DNA from: JAFAXA01 sp963777325
Lineage (GTDB): Bacteria; Pseudomonadota; Alphaproteobacteria; Acetobacterales; Acetobacteraceae
Direction: 5' to 3'
Length of the DNA stretch: 64,000 bases
NCBI GenBank assembly: GCA_963777325.1
Contig: CAVZQE010000016.1
Span: forward strand, 207,384 to 271,383
A model generated the notes under the pieces. That model did no database searches. It was given only the letters and a program-made list of their open reading frames with translations, and was not told the DNA's origin. The position numbers were made by a program, and so were the translations under genes. Below, piece by piece: positions 27,185 through 35,961 of this stretch; position 1 is the first letter of the stretch, and each line of letters starts with the position of its first letter.

Positions 27185-28402
27185 GTGCGCTATTTGTTCC
27201 TGCATCAAAACTTTCCCGGCCAGTTCCTGCATCTGGTGCGCCACCTGGTCGCCGCCGGGACGCACGACATCGTCTTCCTGACCGAGCCGAACGCGAACGT
27301 CATGGCGGGCGTGCGCAAGGTGCCGTATGCCGGTCCGGAGCTCTCGCCCGGCATCCATCCGGTGTCGCGCGAATTCGACGGCGCGGCGCGGCGGGCCGAA
27401 ATCGTCGCCCGCACCTGTGCCGGCCTCCGGCAACTCGGCTTCACGCCCGACATCGTCATCGGCCATCACGGCTGGGGCGAACTGCTCAACGTCCGCGACG
27501 TGTGGCCGGACGTGCCGCTGCTCGGCTATCTCGAATTCTTCTACCGGATCGAGGGCGCGGATATCGGCTTCGATCCCGAGTTCCCGACCGGACCGGCGGA
27601 TTACGCCCGCATCCGGGCGAAGAACGCGACCAACCTGCTCGCGCTCCAGCTCGGCGCCGTGGGGCAGACCCCTACCGAGTGGCAGCTCTCGACCTATCCC
27701 GCCTGGGCGCGCCCCTCCATCGCGCTGTTGCGCGAAGGCGTCGATCTGCGGGCCTGCCGTCCGGACCCGGCCGTCCGGAAGGAGCCGCTGCGGATCGGCG
27801 ATGCCACCATCGCGCCCGGAGAGGCGCTTGTCACCTTCGTCTCTCGCGACCTCGAGCCGTACCGGGGCTTTCACGTCATGATGCGGGCGCTGCCGCATAT
27901 CCTGCGCGGCAACCGGCGGGCGCGCGTGGTGATGGTCGGCGGCGACGGCGTGAGCTACGGCGCGGCGCCGGCTTCGGGCACATGGCGAGCGCTGTTCACG
28001 CGCGAGCTCGGCGGCGCGCTCGATCCCGATCGGGTGCTGTTTCCGGGCCGGATCGACTACGCGACCTACCTGCGCCTGCTGCAGCGGTCGGACGCGCATG
28101 TGTATCTCACCTATCCGTTCGTCGCCTCGTGGTCGCTACGAGAGGCGCTCGCGGCCGGCTGCGCCGTCGTCGGCAGCGACACCGCCCCGGTGCGGGAGTT
28201 CGTGACGCACGGGTCGAATGGCCTGCTCACATCCTTCTTCGACCCGCCCGCGCTTGCGGACACGGTGCTCCGGATGCTGGAGGACCGCCCGCTCGCGCAG
28301 CAGCTTGGCTCCGCCGCGCGCAGCTACGCCGAAGCCAACCTGGCCATGACCGACTATCTCGCGGGATACGAGGCGCTGATAGCCCGCGTTGTGGGTGGTT
28401 GA
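27185..28402 (+). CDS. Glycosyltransferase family 4 protein
   Basis: 405-residue GT-B glycosyltransferase. N-terminal RYLFLHQNFPGQFLHLVRHL and IVIGHHGWGELL define the acceptor half; the C-terminal half has FVSRDLEPYRGFHVMMRALP, VVMVGGDGVSYG, and WSLREALAAGCAVVGSDTAPVREF, where Glu of the E-x7-E motif and the donor-binding loop lie. It closes the secretion cluster (33 bp after the previous gene) and may glycosylate an exported protein or glycan. GTG 27185 is used as start. Confidence 0.85.
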   Translation: MRYLFLHQNFPGQFLHLVRHLVAAGTHDIVFLTEPNANVMAGVRKVPYAGPELSPGIHPVSREFDGAARRAEIVARTCAGLRQLGFTPDIVIGHHGWGELLNVRDVWPDVPLLGYLEFFYRIEGADIGFDPEFPTGPADYARIRAKNATNLLALQLGAVGQTPTEWQLSTYPAWARPSIALLREGVDLRACRPDPAVRKEPLRIGDATIAPGEALVTFVSRDLEPYRGFHVMMRALPHILRGNRRARVVMVGGDGVSYGAAPASGTWRALFTRELGGALDPDRVLFPGRIDYATYLRLLQRSDAHVYLTYPFVASWSLREALAAGCAVVGSDTAPVREFVTHGSNGLLTSFFDPPALADTVLRMLEDRPLAQQLGSAARSYAEANLAMTDYLAGYEALIARVVGG

Positions 28403-28789
28403 AGGACTTGGCGGCAACTACACCCACAGGACTATCCGATGCTGCGGTTGAGTCTATCAGCGCGCTGCATTCGTCTCAGCAAATGGCATGCGCGAGAAGA
28501 TCCCTCCCCCGGTGGCGAGGAAGGCCGAGGCAGCACTGCAATATCACAAGGCTGACGCCGTGTTGCGGGTGAGGTGCCGAGGCAGGGCAAAGCGCTTTTG
28601 GCTCAGCATCGGCCGTCGCTGCCGATCCAGGATTACGCCATTGAACGCTCAGGATACAGCTCCGTCGGAGGTTTTGCGGGCGCGGGGGCGCACCTGTTGA
28701 CAATGTCAGCAGGGTTCCCGAGGCGCAGGCTAATTGAACGCCGCCCGGCCGTCCTAGCGCACCCGCATCCCCTTAAAGGGACAGCGACG
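28403..28789. other. Intergenic stretch without a supportable gene
   Basis: Open frames exist on both strands (28476-28703 and opposite) but neither has a Shine-Dalgarno, a recognisable family or coherent composition. I see no RNA gene or repeat. It opens a degraded accessory zone that runs to about 30.08 kb. Confidence 0.5.
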
Positions 28790-29143
28790 CTAATGAGCTG
28801 GCGAGATCGCTCCCTCGACATAAAAGACTTGTGGAGCGTCGTCCAACACTATGATGTCGGTGCAGATATCCAGTGAGCTACCCCAGTCAGCCTCCAGCAT
28901 GAATGTCACGCCGGGATTTGCGTCCGACGGCGGTCCGTGTGGGGAGATGTTGTTGACGCGGATGTTGGCGGCTCCAACAAAACGCTTGGCGGACCCGTCC
29001 GCATCCGCCGGAGCCGATGGATCGTATTCACTTGCCGTTACAAGAACCACCGAGTTAGCTTGGAGTGGCGAGCCCTGCCAATCGAAGTTCATCGAAGCTG
29101 TGCCGTGCCTGGGCGGCCAGAACACTCGGATACTCTAAGTCAT
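28790..29143 (-). pseudogene. Small hypothetical protein with nonsense codon 3
   Basis: The body from FWPPRHGTASMNFDWQGS onward reads like a real small beta-rich protein (RFVGAANIRVNNISPHGPP, GVTFMLEADWGSSLDI). An ATG at 29141-29143 has AAGGAAG 6 nt upstream, but codon 3 is TAG (29135-29137), one C-to-T step from CAG. Translation could restart at GTG 29125 (111 residues) or ATG 29092 (100 residues), neither with a good Shine-Dalgarno. I cannot name the family with certainty; function unknown. Confidence 0.55.
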
Positions 29144-29428
29144 TTGCAACTTCCTTTCCCAGCGAATCGGATCGCGAGGGTTTTCGCGGATCCCACTTGC
29201 CAAATTTGGCTCGCGGGGAAAGACTGACATATGAAACACTTCACATTGTGCGTCGAAGCGTCTAACGCCCGAGGTAGGCTCACATAAGGAGCGTTCGCGG
29301 AGCTTCTGTTTTCGGTGCTTGTACAATGACGGTTATCGGCTGACAGTGCCGCCTTTGGCGGCGTGGTCAGGGTGGCTGACGGCTCTGATCCATGCCTCGT
29401 TCGCCGCTTCCTGGGCTAGAGTGGCTGC

Positions 29429-29617
29429 ATGGTCGAACCAGCGCGTTCCTTCTCGGCTGACAATGATACCGCCTTTGTCGAGGCGGTGCACGAGGGGATG
29501 GCCGCCGCTGACGCAGGCCGCACCATTTCCTACGAGGCCGTTCGCCTTTGGCTGCTGTCCTGGGGCAGTGACGCGGAGCTTCCTCCACCCCCGTGCCCGC
29601 AGTCCTTATCGCGCTAG
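29429..29617 (+). CDS. Antitoxin of a ParDE/RelBE-type pair
   Basis: 62-residue protein: FVEAVHEGMAAADAGRTISY then EAVRLWLLSWGSDAELPPPPC. This layout (short RHH-like N-terminus and a toxin-wrapping helix with a Trp/Pro-rich tail) is typical of small antitoxins encoded just before ParE/RelE toxins. Its 3' end overlaps the start of the toxin frame at 29593 by 25 bp, the usual arrangement. The antitoxin frame looks intact. Confidence 0.65.
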   Translation: MVEPARSFSADNDTAFVEAVHEGMAAADAGRTISYEAVRLWLLSWGSDAELPPPPCPQSLSR

Positions 29618-29868
29618 CTGTGGCCGACTTGATGCGCATTCGGAACTACATTGGGCGGGACAGCCGGCCGCCGCGAACCGGGTTGCCCTGCAGGTCGCCG
29701 GCTGCTGCGACGAACCGGCATCTTTTCCCGAGCGCACGGCCGGGCCTAGTCCCCGGAAGGCGCGAGCTGGTCGCGGTCTGGCCCTATGCCATCGTGTATC
29801 GCGTCGATCCGCACGTCGTACGGATACTCCGCATTTGGCAAGGCGCCCGGGACCGCTCCGGCAACTAA
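29593..29868 (+). pseudogene. ParE/RelE-type toxin with two compensating frameshifts
   Basis: The N-terminus AVADLMRIRNYIGRDS and the C-terminus RPGLVPGRRELVAVWPYAIVYRVDPHVVRILRIW are clear ParE family sequence in one frame. Between 29661 and 29735 that frame is nonsense, while the neighbouring frame reads PAAANRVALQVAGCCDEPASFPER, the expected middle. One base (a C of CCC) is missing near 29663 and two more near 29731, so the total loss of 3 bp restores frame and leaves about 24 garbled residues. An unbroken 91-codon frame remains, but the core helix is destroyed and toxicity is unlikely. Confidence 0.65.
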
Positions 29869-30036
29869 TCTTCTATGAGGGCTGCACTTTTCCCTGCCGC
29901 TGCCCTTTGCTCGATGCGCGGTCACCTCGAGCGCGCGACGCTCTGTTGCTAAAGGCTCGGCGACTTCCGACGCAGACCGCCGTGCTTCACGCCCGCCGGC
30001 TCGCGGCGCGCTTACAAGCAGCCGACAGAGGATAAG

Positions 30037-30056
30037 TTGGTTAGGCGCGTAACCAA
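30037..30056. repeat. Perfect 7-bp inverted repeat beyond hppA
   Basis: TTGGTTA (30037-30043) and TAACCAA (30050-30056) flank a 6-base GC loop. It lies 30 bp past the hppA stop on the template read leftwards. No T-run follows, so it is not a standard rho-independent terminator; it may be an mRNA 3' stabiliser. Confidence 0.4.
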
Positions 30057-30085
30057 ATGGTTCGAGCTCGCTCGCTCCCCGGTGA

Positions 30086-32194
30086 TCAATGCAGCCAACC
30101 CGCCAGCACCGCCAGCAGCAGCAAAGCGACGATGTTGGTGATCTTGATCATCGGATTGACCGCCGGACCGGCGGTGTCCTTGTAGGGATCGCCGACCGTG
30201 TCGCCGGTCACCGCGGCCTTGTGCGCCTCCGAGCCCTTGCCGCCGTGATGGCCCTCCTCGATGTACTTCTTCGCGTTGTCCCACGCGCCGCCGCCCGAGG
30301 TCATCGAGATCGCGACGAAGAGGCCCGTCACGATCGTGCCGAGCAGCATCGCGCCCACCGAGGCGAACGCCGCCTCCCGGCCCGCGATCAGGTCGATCAC
30401 GATCCACAGCACGATCGGCGCCAGCACGGGTAGCAGCGAGGGCACGATCATTTCGCGAATGGCGGCGCGCGTCAGCATGTCGACGGCGCGGCCGTATTCC
30501 GGCTTGTCGGTCCCTTGCATGATGCCGGGCAGCGCCTTGAACTGCCGTCGCACCTCGACGACGACCGATCCGGCCGCGCGCCCAACCGCCGTCATGCCCA
30601 TGGCCCCGAACAGGTACGGCAGCAGGCCGCCGATGAACAGCCCGACCACCACGAACGGGTTCTGCAGCTCGAAATTGACGGTCAGCGTCGGGAAGTAGTG
30701 CGCGAGGTCCTGCGTGTAGGCCGCGAACAGCACGAGCGAGGCGAGGCCGGCGGAGCCGATGGCGTAGCCCTTCGTCACGGCCTTGGTGGTGTTGCCGACC
30801 GCGTCGAGCGCATCCGTCGTGACGCGCACCTCGCGCGGCAGGTCGGCCATCTCGGCGATGCCGCCCGCGTTGTCGGTCACCGGCCCGTACGCGTCGAGCG
30901 CGACGATCATGCCCGCCAGCGCCAGCATGGTCGTGGCCGCGATCGCGATGCCGAACAGGCCCGCGACCAGGAAGGCGATGATGATGCCGACGGAAATCAC
31001 GACGACCGGCAGCGCCGTCGCCTCCATCGAGACGGCGAGGCCCTGGATCACGTTGGTGCCGTGTCCCGTCGTCGAGCTTTGCGCGATGCTGCGCACCGGC
31101 CGGTACTCGGTTGAGGTGTAGTATTCGGTGATATAGACGATCAGCCCCGTCACGAGCAGGCCGACGATCGCGCAAAGGAACAGGTCGAAGCCGTCGACGG
31201 ACGCGAGCGCCGAACCGGCGGCCAGGGGCAGGGCGGTCGTGAACCCGACGAACAGGGCGATCACGATGGCGATGCCGACGACCGAGAGGCCGCCGGTCAC
31301 GACCAGACCCTTGTACAGCGCCTTCATGATGTTGTTGTCCGGGCCGAGCCGGACGAAATAGGTGCCGACCACGGAGGTGACGATGCAGATCGCGCCGATG
31401 CCGAGCGGCAGCATCATCACCCAGTCCCGGACTGGCGGCGCGAAGAAGATCGCGGCCAGCAGCATCGTCGCGACGATGGTGACGGCGTAGGTCTCGAACA
31501 AATCGGCCGCCATCCCGGCGCAATCGCCGACATTGTCGCCGACATTGTCCGCGATCACGGCGGGGTTGCGAGGGTCGTCCTCGGGGATGCCCGCCTCAAC
31601 CTTGCCGACGAGGTCCGCGCCGACATCAGCGCCCTTGGTGAAGATGCCGCCGCCGAGCCGCGCGAAGATCGAAATGAGGGAGGCGCCGAAGCTCAAGCCG
31701 ACCATCGCCTCCATCACGGGGCGGAGCTCGGCTCCCGCGGGCAGCGAGGCGCGCAGGATGAAGTAGTAGATCGAGACGCCGAGCAGCCCCAGGCCGACGA
31801 CCAGCAGGCCCGTGATGGCTCCCGACTTGAAGGCGACCGCCAGCCCCTGCGCCAGACCGTCGCGCGAAGCCTGGGCGGTACGGACGTTGGCCCGAACCGA
31901 CACGTTCATGCCGACATAGCCCGCCACGCCCGAGAGCACGGCGCCGATCAGGAAGCCGATCGCGACCCGGACGCCGAGGGTGAAGCCGAGCACGATGAGG
32001 ATGACGACGCCGACGATCGCGATGGCCGTGTATTGCCGGTTGAGGTAGGCGCGGGCGCCTTCCTGCACGGCGGCCGAGATCTCCTGCATGCGCGCGGTCC
32101 CGGCATCGGAGGCCAGCACTTCGCGGCTGGTGACGTAGCCGTAGGCGAGCGCCAGCACGCCGCACGCGATCACGACGAGGTAAGCCAGAATCAT
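30086..32194 (-). CDS. hppA: Membrane H+-translocating pyrophosphatase, K+-independent type
   Basis: 702 residues, about 16 transmembrane helices. It pumps protons at the expense of pyrophosphate. The substrate site motif GADVGADLVGKVEAGIPEDDPRNPAVIADNVGDNVGD (in parts) and the later NAKKYIEEG and VGDPYKDTAGPAVNPMIK blocks are conserved. The ion-dependence motif is GNTTKAVTKGYAIGSA with Lys and Thr at the diagnostic positions, which marks the K+-independent subfamily. ATG 32194 lies behind GGGAAGGAAC. A longer upstream frame is not needed. Confidence 0.94.
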   Translation of the reverse strand: MILAYLVVIACGVLALAYGYVTSREVLASDAGTARMQEISAAVQEGARAYLNRQYTAIAIVGVVILIVLGFTLGVRVAIGFLIGAVLSGVAGYVGMNVSVRANVRTAQASRDGLAQGLAVAFKSGAITGLLVVGLGLLGVSIYYFILRASLPAGAELRPVMEAMVGLSFGASLISIFARLGGGIFTKGADVGADLVGKVEAGIPEDDPRNPAVIADNVGDNVGDCAGMAADLFETYAVTIVATMLLAAIFFAPPVRDWVMMLPLGIGAICIVTSVVGTYFVRLGPDNNIMKALYKGLVVTGGLSVVGIAIVIALFVGFTTALPLAAGSALASVDGFDLFLCAIVGLLVTGLIVYITEYYTSTEYRPVRSIAQSSTTGHGTNVIQGLAVSMEATALPVVVISVGIIIAFLVAGLFGIAIAATTMLALAGMIVALDAYGPVTDNAGGIAEMADLPREVRVTTDALDAVGNTTKAVTKGYAIGSAGLASLVLFAAYTQDLAHYFPTLTVNFELQNPFVVVGLFIGGLLPYLFGAMGMTAVGRAAGSVVVEVRRQFKALPGIMQGTDKPEYGRAVDMLTRAAIREMIVPSLLPVLAPIVLWIVIDLIAGREAAFASVGAMLLGTIVTGLFVAISMTSGGGAWDNAKKYIEEGHHGGKGSEAHKAAVTGDTVGDPYKDTAGPAVNPMIKITNIVALLLLAVLAGWLH

Positions 32195-32324
32195 CCAGAC
32201 GTTCCTTCCCGGGAGCGCACCAACCCTAGTCCCGGCGCTGACTGCGAATCGGGTCTGAACGGCCGCGCATTGGTGTGAGGCCAGGATGGCAGAAGCCAGC
32301 TTGGCAGGCAATCAGCAGGCCCGC

Positions 32325-32987
32325 TTATGAATCGTGAGCGGTCCGGGTTCTCGTCCTGTTTCGCCGCGACGAGACGCGGGCGTGCCCTTCAGGGCCGGCC
32401 TGCGGCGCCAGAGCCGCCTCGATCCGGCCCAATACGTCCGCAACTCCGGCGCGCAGGGCGGCGGCGATCGCCGGGGCGTCGGCGCCGATGAGCGGCGTCT
32501 CGGCAACAAAAGTGCGTTGCAGGCGCACCTTCGCATCCGCCCCGTGCTCGTCGAGCAGCACGATCCCGAGCGATACCCGCGCCCGTCTGGCCGGGATGTC
32601 CGCCCAGAAAGCATTCAGTTCGCCCTCCAGCACGAGGTCGGCGGGGAGGCGGCTGCCGGGCGCGACTACGGCCGCGAACGCGCCGCTCGCCGCGAGCCAC
32701 TGCCGCAAATCGTCCTCGATCGCCTGCGCCGGAGGGACAGACCACTCCTCGTAGAAGCTCACGTCGAGGCTGCCGTCGGCGCGCATGGATTGCAGCCCCC
32801 GCGCATCGAGGCCGGGGGCCGCGCGGACGGCGCGCACCAGGAGAACGCGGCCGCCTCGGCGGGGAGGCAGCGTCACCGGGCGCCTGACGATCAATGGCCA
32901 TTGCCGGCGTTCGAGATAGGGGCGTTGCGAAAGGCCGCAGCCCGTCAAGCCGAGCAGCAACCCGGCGAGCAGGACGCGCCTGTTCAT
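32325..32987 (-). CDS. ABC-type transport auxiliary lipoprotein (MlaB/PqiC-like)
   Basis: 220-residue lipoprotein. A signal peptide with lipobox LTGC (Cys at about residue 17) is followed by the auxiliary-lipoprotein domain (RVLLVRAVRAAPGLDARGLQ, SFYEEWSVPPAQAIEDDL). It starts within the last codons of the MCE gene (4-bp ATGA overlap), so it is the fourth gene of the lipid-transport operon and likely its outer-membrane-side partner. Confidence 0.85.
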   Translation of the reverse strand: MNRRVLLAGLLLGLTGCGLSQRPYLERRQWPLIVRRPVTLPPRRGGRVLLVRAVRAAPGLDARGLQSMRADGSLDVSFYEEWSVPPAQAIEDDLRQWLAASGAFAAVVAPGSRLPADLVLEGELNAFWADIPARRARVSLGIVLLDEHGADAKVRLQRTFVAETPLIGADAPAIAAALRAGVADVLGRIEAALAPQAGPEGHARVSSRRNRTRTRTAHDS

Positions 32988-34000
32988 CGCCGGATGTCCC
33001 TCGGCGGCGGGCCGCCCAGCAGCACCTGCGCCGGGTAGCGGCGCAGCGCTTCGGTCGTGTCGCGCAGGTTGGCGGCGGTCGCCTGCATGTCCCGCAGCAG
33101 CGGCACGAGGCTCGCCTGCACGTCGGCGGTGCTGCTGCCCGCCCGCCGGGCGGTCGTGTCGAGGGCACTGATGACCTGCGGCAGCCTGGCCAAGCCTTCG
33201 GAGAGGCGCGCAGTCGCCGTCTCGAGATTGCCGAGCAGCGTCTTGATCTGCCGGCTCTCGACGAGATCGCGGACCGAGCTGGAGGTTTGCCGCAGGTCGG
33301 CCGTCAGTTGCGGCACTTCCGCCGCCTTCACCGTCCTCTGCAACTCCTGCAGGAGATCCGCCGCCCGCGCCAGCGCCAGACGCGTGTCGCCCTCCTCCAG
33401 CTGGTGGCGGAGATCGCCGATCAGGCCCTGGATCGAGCCGGCCAGCGCCTCGATGTCGATCCTGTTGAGCTTGGCCGCGAATTGCTGGGCGGCGTTCTGC
33501 ACCTGGCTCAACGTGCTCGGCATCGAGGGGATGTACTCTGCCCTCGGCGTCCAGGGAATGTGGTTCGCCGGATATTGCTGCGGGTTGACGAAATCGAGCT
33601 CGATATAGGCGAGGCCCGTCAGCCCCTGCGACGCGAGGCGGGCGCGCAGGCCGAGCCTGACCGCCGCCGCCGTGTCCGGCACGCGCCCGACCTTCTTGAG
33701 ATCGACGGCGAAGCGGACGAATACGAGCCGGTAGTCGGCGTGCTGGATCTCCTGGCTCAGATTGTCGCCGCCGTATTCCGCGCCGACGAGGCCGATATCC
33801 GTCACCTGGCCGATGGTGACTCCGCGATACTTGACCGGGGCGCCGACATCGAGCCCTTGTACCGATTCGCGGAAATACGACTCATATTTCGTACCACCCG
33901 ATGTGCTCGGGCCGCCGAGGAACAGCACGAGCGCGATCAGGATCGCCGTGCCGGCGAGAACGAACAGCCCGACCCGCAGATAGGCGGCGCGTCCGCGCAT
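32984..34000 (-). CDS. MCE-domain protein (MlaD-like)
   Basis: 338 residues with one N-terminal transmembrane helix (LRVGLFVLAGTAILIALVLFL), the MCE beta-barrel domain (FRESVQGLDVGAPVKYRGVT, about 40-125) and a long helical C-terminus (about 170-320) that would form a tunnel across the periplasm. It binds lipid for an Mla-type transporter. Its ATG overlaps the ATPase stop by one base. Confidence 0.9.
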   Translation of the reverse strand: MRGRAAYLRVGLFVLAGTAILIALVLFLGGPSTSGGTKYESYFRESVQGLDVGAPVKYRGVTIGQVTDIGLVGAEYGGDNLSQEIQHADYRLVFVRFAVDLKKVGRVPDTAAAVRLGLRARLASQGLTGLAYIELDFVNPQQYPANHIPWTPRAEYIPSMPSTLSQVQNAAQQFAAKLNRIDIEALAGSIQGLIGDLRHQLEEGDTRLALARAADLLQELQRTVKAAEVPQLTADLRQTSSSVRDLVESRQIKTLLGNLETATARLSEGLARLPQVISALDTTARRAGSSTADVQASLVPLLRDMQATAANLRDTTEALRRYPAQVLLGGPPPRDIRR

Positions 34001-34806
34001 CAAACACTCTCCGCCGGAACCGGCACCTGCCGCCGGAAGAACGCGCGCACCATCGGGTTCGTGCTGTCGTCGCGGAGCCGGCGCGGATCGCCCTCCGCGA
34101 TCATGCCGCCCTCGTCCCCGTGCGCGTGGCGGTCGAGCATGATGCAGCGGTCGGCGATGGCGAGGATCGAGCCGAGCTCGTGCGTCACGATCACGAAGGT
34201 CGCCCCGAGATCGCGGCGCAGGTCGAGGATCAGCTGGTCGAGCCCGGCCGAGGTGATCGGGTCCAGTCCGGCCGAGGGCTCGTCGAGAAACAGGAGCGGC
34301 GGGTCGAGCGCCATGGCGCGCGCGATCCCGGCCCGCTTCGCCATGCCGCCCGAGATCTCGGCCGGCATCAGCCCGGCCGCGTCGCCGAGACCGACCAGGC
34401 CGAGCTTGACCCGCGCGACCGCCTCCCGCGCGTCCGGCGGCAGGAAAGTGAACATTTCGAGCGGCAGCATGACGTTCTCCAGCAAGGACATGGAGCCGAA
34501 CAGCGCTCCCGATTGGAACATCACGCCGATGCCGCGCAACGCGCGGTCGCGCCCATCCTGGTCCTGGCCGGCGGGCGCCGCGGCATCCGCGACGGTGTGC
34601 CCCGAGACGACGATCCGGCCGGCGGTCGGCGGCAGCAGGCCGATCATCTGCTTCATCAGCGTCGATTTGCCGCATCCCGAGCCGCCGAGGATGACGAACA
34701 CCTCGCCCGCGCGGACCGTGAAGCACACATCCCGGAAGATGGTGCGGGTACCGAAGCGCTGCGCCGCGCCCTCCACGCGCAGGATCGGCGTGTCCTTCTC
34801 GCTCAA
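34000..34806 (-). CDS. ABC transporter ATPase of the MCE/Mla system
   Basis: 268 residues. Walker A is GGSGCGKSTLMKQ, Q-loop VMFQSGALFGSMSL, signature ISGGMAKRAGIARA (the MlaF form rather than LSGGQ), Walker B LLFLDEPSAGLDP and switch His VTHEL. It powers lipid movement together with the STAS permease upstream; the genes overlap by 4 bp (ATGA). Confidence 0.92.
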   Translation of the reverse strand: MSEKDTPILRVEGAAQRFGTRTIFRDVCFTVRAGEVFVILGGSGCGKSTLMKQMIGLLPPTAGRIVVSGHTVADAAAPAGQDQDGRDRALRGIGVMFQSGALFGSMSLLENVMLPLEMFTFLPPDAREAVARVKLGLVGLGDAAGLMPAEISGGMAKRAGIARAMALDPPLLFLDEPSAGLDPITSAGLDQLILDLRRDLGATFVIVTHELGSILAIADRCIMLDRHAHGDEGGMIAEGDPRRLRDDSTNPMVRAFFRRQVPVPAESV

Positions 34807-35927
34807 AGCCCGAGCCGGTAGATCACGATCGCGAACAATCCGTCGAGCAGGATCGTCGAGACGATGCCGCCGACCACGGCGCCGGTCGCCGCCCGCCCGA
34901 CCGCGCGCGGTCCGACGCCCGTGCCGAGGCCCTCCCGGCAGCCGATCGCGCCGATCGCCGCGCCGAACACGACCGCCTTGACCAGCCCCTGCACGAGGTC
35001 GCCGACATGGGCCGCGCGCGCCACCTGGTTGGCGACCGCGACCAGGGGAAATCCGAACGCCGTCATGACGGTGGTCATTCCGAGCAGCCCGGCGATGTCG
35101 AGCAGCACGGTCATGGCGGGCATGACCAGCATCGCCGCCAGCATGCGCGGCAGCACGAGCATCGTCATCGGATCAAGGCCCATCGTCGTCAGGGCGTCGA
35201 TCTCCTCGTTCACTTTCATCGTGCCGATCTCGGCGGCGAACGCCGATCCCGTCCGCCCGGCGAGGATCACGGCGGCGAGCAGGGGTCCGAGTTCGCGCAA
35301 CAGGCTGATCGAGACGAGGTTCGCGACGTAGAGATCCGCGCCGAACCGGCGCATCGGCACCGCCGACTGAAATGCGAGGATCAATCCGATGAGGAAGCCG
35401 AGCAGCAGGATGAGCGGCACGGACCGCACCCCCGCCTGGTCGGCGTAGCGCATCACCTCGGCCGGCTGCATCATGCGCCGCCGCTCCGGGATGCGGACGA
35501 GGGCGACCAGCGCCTCCCCGAGAAAAGCCGCGGCATCGGCGGCGCTCCGCGCACCGGCTGTCAGCCAGGCGGCGACATCGGGCGTCGCCGCCGGACCGGG
35601 AGCGACGCCGGCGCGGACGGGTGCGGATCTGGCCCGGCGGAGCAATGCGCCGAGCTGCTCGCTTTCGCCCCGGATGAGGGTGGGGCCGCCATGGGCCGCC
35701 TCCGCCGTCAGCAGGAGCGCCGTGCCGGCCAGATCGCAATAGCCGACATCACGTACGTCGAGCGCCAAGGGGCGATCGCCTGGGCGATCTCCTCCGGCCG
35801 CCCGCATCGTTGCCCTCCAGAGCCTGGCCGCGCCGTCCGCATCCAGACGGCCGCCAAACCGGAGAATGCGCGCATCCGGCGCGTCCTCGACGATCAGCCG
35901 CGCCTCCGGCTCGGCTCCGGCGCTCAC
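34803..35927 (-). CDS. MlaE-type permease with N-terminal STAS domain
   Basis: 374 residues. A STAS-like domain occupies about 1-110 (LALDVRDVGYCDLAGTALLL), then five hydrophobic segments of the MlaE family, with GRTGSAFAAEIGTMKVNEEIDAL as coupling-helix block and MLVMPAMTVLLDIAGLLG. Fusion of MlaB-like STAS and MlaE in one chain is common in alphaproteobacteria. First gene of the four-gene Mla operon. Confidence 0.9.
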   Translation of the reverse strand: MSAGAEPEARLIVEDAPDARILRFGGRLDADGAARLWRATMRAAGGDRPGDRPLALDVRDVGYCDLAGTALLLTAEAAHGGPTLIRGESEQLGALLRRARSAPVRAGVAPGPAATPDVAAWLTAGARSAADAAAFLGEALVALVRIPERRRMMQPAEVMRYADQAGVRSVPLILLLGFLIGLILAFQSAVPMRRFGADLYVANLVSISLLRELGPLLAAVILAGRTGSAFAAEIGTMKVNEEIDALTTMGLDPMTMLVLPRMLAAMLVMPAMTVLLDIAGLLGMTTVMTAFGFPLVAVANQVARAAHVGDLVQGLVKAVVFGAAIGAIGCREGLGTGVGPRAVGRAATGAVVGGIVSTILLDGLFAIVIYRLGL

Positions 35928-35961
35928 CTTTGGGCTGACCTCAGCGGGGTGGCCACGGCCT

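Noticed and set aside
29319..30035. 238-codon frame through the toxin-antitoxin region
   Set aside because: Only about 25 codons (29661-29735) match ParE; the rest is out-of-frame noise.
30037..30056. tRNA or rho-independent terminator
   Set aside because: Only a 7-bp hairpin with a GC loop, no T-run and no cloverleaf.
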